A DNA stretch of 38,449 bases from Desulfarculus sp. (GTDB lineage Bacteria; Desulfobacterota; Desulfarculia; Desulfarculales; Desulfarculaceae). A program made the position numbers and the translations under genes. Position 1 is the first letter of the stretch. Every line of letters begins with the position of its first letter. Under the pieces are notes generated by a model. That model was not told the origin of the DNA. It ran no database searches and saw only the letters and a list, made by a program, of their open reading frames with translations. This document shows, piece by piece, positions 34,617 to 38,449 of this stretch. The stretch is from NCBI GenBank assembly GCA_003605055.1, contig QZKP01000016.1, positions 1 through 38,449 of the forward strand, written 5' to 3'.

Positions 34617-35315
34617 ATGAGCGTCATCTATCTCATCCGGCACGGCCAGGCCTCCTTTGGCCAGGGCAACTATGACTGCCTGTCCGAGTTGGGGCGGCGG
34701 CAGTCGGGGATCACCGGCGATGCCCTGCGCTCCCTGGGCCTGCGCTTTGACGCCGCCTACTGCGGCACCATGGCGCGGCAACAGGACACCGCCCGGGCGG
34801 TGCTGGACCGTCTGGAGGCGCCGCCTTCGCTGGAGGTGGCGGCGGAGTTCAACGAGTATGAGTCCGGTCCCGCCATCAAGGCCCTGCTGCCGGCCATGAT
34901 AGAGGAAAATTCCGCCCTGGCCCAGGCGGTGCCCAAGATGTTCAGCGACCGGCGGTCCTTCCAACTCGTCTATGAGGGGGCCATGGCCCGCTGGATATCC
35001 GGCCGCTACGACATCGGCGAGGCCGAATCCTGGCCCACCTTCCTGCGGCGGGTGGAGGCGGCCGTGGACCGGGTGCGGGGAGAAGCCGGCCGCGGCAAGA
35101 ACGTGCTGGTCTTCTCCTCGGGCGGTCCTATATCGGCGGTGACGCGCCAGGCCCTGGGCCTGCAGGACGAGACCACCCTGAGGCTAACCTGGATGATCAA
35201 GAACGCCTCTATATCCACTTTTTTTTACAACCAGCGAGGGCTGGCCCTTTCTATGTTCAATAGCACGGTCCATCTGGAACAAACGGGCGACCCGGGCCTG
35301 ATTACCTATCGTTGA
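34617..35315 (+). CDS. Histidine phosphatase (phosphoglycerate mutase-like)
   Basis: 232 aa from ATG 34617 (an in-frame ATG at 34578 is possible; neither has a strong ribosome-binding site). The phosphohistidine motif is YLIRHGQ (LxRHGx), followed by SELGRRQ; the second catalytic His expected in a G-G/S-H motif near the C-terminal third is replaced by FSSGGPI. This pattern (SGG in place of SHG or GHG) occurs in some members but may alter activity. Cytosolic. First gene of a unit with acyl-CoA dehydrogenase, TetR and kinase genes; it may act on a phosphorylated metabolite of that pathway. Confidence 0.85.
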   Translation: MSVIYLIRHGQASFGQGNYDCLSELGRRQSGITGDALRSLGLRFDAAYCGTMARQQDTARAVLDRLEAPPSLEVAAEFNEYESGPAIKALLPAMIEENSALAQAVPKMFSDRRSFQLVYEGAMARWISGRYDIGEAESWPTFLRRVEAAVDRVRGEAGRGKNVLVFSSGGPISAVTRQALGLQDETTLRLTWMIKNASISTFFYNQRGLALSMFNSTVHLEQTGDPGLITYR

Positions 35316-35336
35316 CCCTTTTTTGCGGGGAACAAA

Positions 35337-36542
35337 ATGGATTTCGCCGTATCGGAGAAGATGCAGGTCGTCCTGGAGCTCATCAACGAGTTCGTGGACA
35401 AGGAGCTCATACCCCTGGAGCCGCAATATCTCAGCCGGCCCTGGGAGGAGCTGGAACCGGTGCTGGAGGACAAGCGCCGGATGGTCAAGCAGATGGAGCT
35501 CTGGGCCCCTCTGCATCCCAAGGAATGGGGGGGCATGGGCCTGGACCTGGTGGAGTACGGCCTGGTCTGCGAGGCCCTGGCCCGCACCTTCACCGGCGTC
35601 TACGTCTTCGGCTGCCAGGCGCCGGATGCGGGCAACATCGAGATCCTGATGAAGTACGGCACCCCGGAGCAGAAGGAAAAATTCATGCGGCCCCTGGTGG
35701 AGGGCAAAATCCGCTCCTGCTTCTCCATGACCGAGGTGGATCAGCCCGGCTCCAACCCGGTGATGCTGGACACCACCGCCGTGCTGCAGGATGGCCAGTG
35801 GGTCATCAACGGCCACAAGTGGTACACCTCCTCGGCCGACGGCGCGGAATTCGCCATCGTGATGGCGGTCACTGATCCCGAGGCCCCGCCCCATCTGCGC
35901 GCCTCCATGATCATCGCGCCCACCAAAACGCCGGGCTTCAACCGGGTGCGCAACATCTCGGTGATGGGCCACTCCGGCAGCGGCTGGCCCAGCCACGCTG
36001 AGATCCTCTACCAGAACTGCCGGGTGCCCGGGGAGAACCTGCTGGGTCCCCGGGGCCACGGCTTCATCATCGCCCAGGAACGCCTGGGTCCGGGCCGCAT
36101 CCACCACTGCATGCGCTGGATCGGCATCTGCAACCGCTGTCTGGAGCTGATGTGCCAGCGGGCCCTGACCCGGCCTGTTTCGCCCAACCAGAAGCTGGCC
36201 GACATGCAGATTATCCAGACCTGGATCGCCGAGTGCGCCGCCGAGATAAGGGCGGCCAAGCTTCTGATCCTCAACTGCGCCTGGACCATCCAGAAGTACG
36301 GGGTCAAGGAGGCCCGCCAGGACATCAGCCTGATCAAGTTTTACGCCGCCGGGGTGATGCAGAAGGTGGTAGATCGGGCCCTGCAGGTGCACGGCGGTCT
36401 GGGCATGACCGACGACACACCCATCGCCTCCTTCTACCGGCACGAGCGGGCCAGCCGCATCTACGACGGCGTGGACGAGGTGCATAAGATATCGGTGGCC
36501 AAGCGCATCATCAAGGAGGCGGCCGCCAAGGTGGCTTCATGA
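35337..36542 (+). CDS. Acyl-CoA dehydrogenase, ACAD10/11-like
   Basis: 401 aa. N-terminal helical domain, then the FAD/acyl-CoA motif CFSMTEVDQPGSNP, the beta domain (INGHKWYTSSADGA), and the C-terminal four-helix domain with ALQVHGGLGMTDDTP and the terminal motif RIYDGVDEVHKISVAKR. In canonical ACADs the last motif is YEGTxEI with catalytic Glu; here it is DG.DEVH, the signature of the ACAD10/11 clade. It probably transfers electrons to EtfBA, encoded divergently. In the lva/ACAD11 chemistry this clade removes phosphate from a 4-phosphoacyl-CoA to give an enoyl-CoA; that activity here is inferred. Start codon ATG 35337 lies 21 bp after the phosphatase gene. Confidence 0.9.
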   Translation: MDFAVSEKMQVVLELINEFVDKELIPLEPQYLSRPWEELEPVLEDKRRMVKQMELWAPLHPKEWGGMGLDLVEYGLVCEALARTFTGVYVFGCQAPDAGNIEILMKYGTPEQKEKFMRPLVEGKIRSCFSMTEVDQPGSNPVMLDTTAVLQDGQWVINGHKWYTSSADGAEFAIVMAVTDPEAPPHLRASMIIAPTKTPGFNRVRNISVMGHSGSGWPSHAEILYQNCRVPGENLLGPRGHGFIIAQERLGPGRIHHCMRWIGICNRCLELMCQRALTRPVSPNQKLADMQIIQTWIAECAAEIRAAKLLILNCAWTIQKYGVKEARQDISLIKFYAAGVMQKVVDRALQVHGGLGMTDDTPIASFYRHERASRIYDGVDEVHKISVAKRIIKEAAAKVAS

Positions 36543-37252
36543 CCTTTGCCCAGTTCAGCCGCGCGGCGGCCCTCTCGCGCCGAGAGATATACCGCGCCAT
36601 ATACGCCGAGCACGGCCCTTCCATCAAGGTCAAAAAGGAGAAAACCGCGCTCAAGAACCTGGAGCTGATCTTCGAGGCCACCCTCAAGATCAGCAACCGC
36701 AAGGGGTTCCGGGCCATGACCATGCGCGACCTCAGCCAGGAAACGGGCCTGAGCCTGGGGGTGCTGTATCACTACTTCGCCAGCAAGGATGAGCTGCTGG
36801 ACATGGTGCAGCGCACCGGCCGCAGCATCGCCGGCCGCATCCTGCGCGAGGCGGCGGCCCGGGAAAACGAGCCCGCGGCTCGACTACGGGCGGTCATCCA
36901 GACCCATTTGTTCCTGAGCGAGGCCATGCAGCCCTGGTTCTACTTCTCCTACATGGAGGTTCGGCACTTGGGCGACCCCGAAAAAGATCGCACCAAGGCG
37001 GCGGAGCTGTGGAGCGAGAAGCTCCTGGCCGACATAATCAGCGAGGGTCAGGCGGCCGGCGTCTTCGCCCCTGTGGACGTGTCTCTGCTCTCCGCGGCAA
37101 TCAAGGCTATGCTGCAGGACTGGTACGTGAAGCGCGGCAAATACGCTAAGCGCGGCTATACCGTTGACCAGTACGCCAACTTTATGGTGGGGCTGGTGGA
37201 GCGCTTCTGCCTGGTCGGCAGTAAACAAGCGGCGCCGCGGCAGGGGAGTTGA
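36539..37252 (+). CDS. TetR family transcriptional regulator
   Basis: 237 aa; ATG 36539 overlaps the ACAD stop (ATGA). It carries an N-terminal extension of about 38 residues rich in Arg, Lys and Ala before the TetR helix-turn-helix (about 40-86): IFEATLKISNRKGFRAMTMRDL, then SLGVLYHYFASKDELLDMV. The C-terminal ligand domain includes VIQTHLFLSEAMQPWFYFSYME and the dimerisation helices. Regulators of this type in fatty-acid gene clusters sense acyl-CoAs. Its place inside the operon suggests autoregulation of the ACAD-kinase unit. Confidence 0.9.
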   Translation: MTFAQFSRAAALSRREIYRAIYAEHGPSIKVKKEKTALKNLELIFEATLKISNRKGFRAMTMRDLSQETGLSLGVLYHYFASKDELLDMVQRTGRSIAGRILREAAARENEPAARLRAVIQTHLFLSEAMQPWFYFSYMEVRHLGDPEKDRTKAAELWSEKLLADIISEGQAAGVFAPVDVSLLSAAIKAMLQDWYVKRGKYAKRGYTVDQYANFMVGLVERFCLVGSKQAAPRQGS

Positions 37253-37254
37253 GA

Positions 37255-38322
37255 GTGCAGATCCAGGACCAGGCCGCCCCCATCCGCAGCGGCGAAGAGC
37301 TGAGCCGCGAACGCCTGGCGGCCTATCTGAAACAGGCCGTCCCGGAGCTGCGTGGCGAGTTGGAGATCGAGCAGTTCCCTCGCGGCTTCTCCAACCTGAC
37401 CTATCTGCTCAAGGTGGGCGAGCGGCAGATGGTGCTCCGGCGGCCGCCGCACGGCACCAAGGCCAAGAGCGCCCACGACATGGGGCGGGAGTTCCGGGTG
37501 CTCTCGGCCCTGCAGGGCGTGTTCCCCTACTGCCCCCGGCCGCTGGCCTTCTGCCAAGACCCGGCGGTGATGGGCTGTGATTTCTACGTCATGGAGCGCC
37601 TACAGGGCGTCATCCTGCGCAAGCAACTGCCGCCGGGCTTGAGCTTTCCGCCGGAGCAGATGGGCCGCCTCTGCCGCCGTCTGCTGGAAGTGCAGTTGGA
37701 GCTGCACGGCATAGACTACCAGGCGGTGGGCCTGGGCGACTTCGGCAAGCCGGTCGGCTACGTGGAGCGCCAGGTCCTTGGCTGGAGCCAGCGCTACCGC
37801 GCGGCGCACACTCCCGACGCCCCGGACTATGAGTGGGTGATGGCCTGGCTGGTGGAGCACATGCCTTTGGACAGCGTGCGGCCGGCCATCATCCACAACG
37901 ACTTCAAGCTGGATAACGTGGTACTGGACCCGGCCGACCTCACCCGCATCGTCGGCGTGCTGGATTGGGAGATGGCCACCATCGGCGACCCGCTGATGGA
38001 CCTTGGCAACTCTCTGGCCTATTGGGTGCAGTCCGACGACCCGCCGGAGTTGATCCAGATCGCCAGTGTGCCCACCTACCTGCCGGGCTCCCCCAGCCGG
38101 CGGGAGCTGATGCAGCTCTACGCCCAAAAGAGCGGCCTGGCCCTGGAGGGGTTTGACTATTACTACTGTTTCGGCCTCTTCCGCCTGGCAGTTATCGCCC
38201 AGCAGATTTACTACCGCTTTCATCACGGCCAGACCAAGGACCAGCGTTTCGCGGCCTTGATATTGGCGGTGCAGGTGCTGGAGCGGGCCGCCCGCCAGGT
38301 AATAGAAAACACAAGCCGCTAG
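37255..38322 (+). CDS. Aminoglycoside-phosphotransferase-like small-molecule kinase (ACAD10/11 kinase-domain type)
   Basis: 355 aa from GTG 37255, six bases after GGGGAG; the TTG at 37249 overlaps the TetR stop. Kinase motifs: nucleotide loop FPRGFSNLTYLL near 44 with the ATP-binding Lys position read as VLRRPP; the Brenner-type catalytic loop HNDFKLDNVVLD (Asp and Asn); and the Mg-binding DWEMATIGDPLMDLGN. This arrangement is that of the APH-like kinase fused to ACAD in human ACAD10/11 and of LvaA in Pseudomonas. The likely substrate is a hydroxyacyl-CoA rather than an antibiotic. Confidence 0.88.
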   Translation: MQIQDQAAPIRSGEELSRERLAAYLKQAVPELRGELEIEQFPRGFSNLTYLLKVGERQMVLRRPPHGTKAKSAHDMGREFRVLSALQGVFPYCPRPLAFCQDPAVMGCDFYVMERLQGVILRKQLPPGLSFPPEQMGRLCRRLLEVQLELHGIDYQAVGLGDFGKPVGYVERQVLGWSQRYRAAHTPDAPDYEWVMAWLVEHMPLDSVRPAIIHNDFKLDNVVLDPADLTRIVGVLDWEMATIGDPLMDLGNSLAYWVQSDDPPELIQIASVPTYLPGSPSRRELMQLYAQKSGLALEGFDYYYCFGLFRLAVIAQQIYYRFHHGQTKDQRFAALILAVQVLERAARQVIENTSR

Positions 38323-38341
38323 CGGTTGACAAGGAGCAGGG

Positions 38342-38449
38342 ATGAGGGAATACAGGGTATCCATCGTGGGTTTTGAGCGGGCCGGGGAGTCGGTGCGCCG
38401 GGCGGTGGAGCTTTGCGGCGGCATGGCGATGCTGCGGCCGGGGGCCAAG
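38342..38449 (+). CDS. DUF362 protein, N-terminal fragment
   Basis: The first 36 codons are visible; the window ends inside the gene. MREYRVSIVGFERAGESV, then a helix and LRPGAK match the opening of DUF362 proteins. AAGGAG lies upstream of ATG 38342, and the gene follows the kinase by 19 bp, so it is probably the fifth gene of that operon. The second DUF362 gene in the window. Confidence 0.6.
   Translation, partial: MREYRVSIVGFERAGESVRRAVELCGGMAMLRPGAK

Noticed and set aside
37255..38322. Aminoglycoside antibiotic resistance kinase
   Set aside because: The motifs are those of the broad APH-like family, but the ACAD and TetR context and the ACAD10/11-type layout point to a metabolic kinase.

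Overview
The window is a GC-rich bacterial chromosome segment, densely coding on both strands. A Desulfobacterota (former Deltaproteobacteria) anaerobe, perhaps near Desulfarculales, fits best. That placement is an inference from multihaem c-type cytochromes, a four-subunit pyruvate:ferredoxin oxidoreductase, DUF362 proteins, EtfAB with acyl-CoA dehydrogenase, and the high GC; no rRNA or other firm taxonomic marker is present.

Layout. Positions 1-6600 hold tRNA-Phe(GAA), the ComM/YifB AAA+ ATPase, a visibly less GC-rich three-gene cytochrome cassette (octahaem lipoprotein, trihaem membrane cytochrome, cytochrome b), a universal stress protein and an alpha/beta hydrolase. Positions 6800-10850 hold a Bax-inhibitor-1 family membrane protein and the porCDAB operon, which has a near-consensus promoter and a perfect intrinsic terminator. 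Positions 10987-21690 are all on the minus strand: an AT-richer orphan membrane protein, then (in transcription order from tkt) transketolase, 6-phosphogluconate dehydrogenase, glucose-6-phosphate dehydrogenase, 6-phosphogluconolactonase, a SRAP/YedK protein, a DUF362 protein, an aldehyde dehydrogenase and a PflX-like radical SAM protein. Positions 21970-28150 hold a YtfJ-like exported protein, a MerR regulator with an unusual membrane/iron-sulfur flavoprotein/SCP2 fusion, and, divergently, an NMT1-type solute-binding protein translationally coupled to a receptor nucleotidyl cyclase. Positions 28159-34430 (minus) hold periplasmic MsrA, GAPDH, a GAF protein, a GT2 glycosyltransferase, a START-like exported protein, CobO, EtfA and EtfB. 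Positions 34617-38449 (plus) hold a histidine phosphatase, an ACAD10/11-type acyl-CoA dehydrogenase, a TetR regulator, an aminoglycoside-phosphotransferase-like kinase and the start of another DUF362 protein.

How it works together. The central-metabolism genes supply NADPH and pentoses (tkt-gnd-zwf-pgl), interconvert pyruvate and acetyl-CoA with ferredoxin (porCDAB) and run glycolysis or gluconeogenesis (gap). The right-hand end looks like an acyl-CoA module in which a small-molecule kinase and an ACAD are separate neighbours, as in the fused human ACAD10/11 proteins and the lva (levulinate) system, with EtfBA divergent as a likely electron acceptor.

Most notable observations: (1) the cytochrome cassette lies between two diverged, collinear 128-bp copies of the comM/usp convergent gene junction, a recombination footprint of its insertion; (2) a stand-alone solute-binding protein paired with a Cache-HAMP-cyclase receptor and no ABC permease; (3) a fusion gene with a strong embedded ribosome-binding site that could yield two products; (4) a 25-bp near-perfect palindrome overlapping the merR promoter; (5) the split ACAD10/11-like module.
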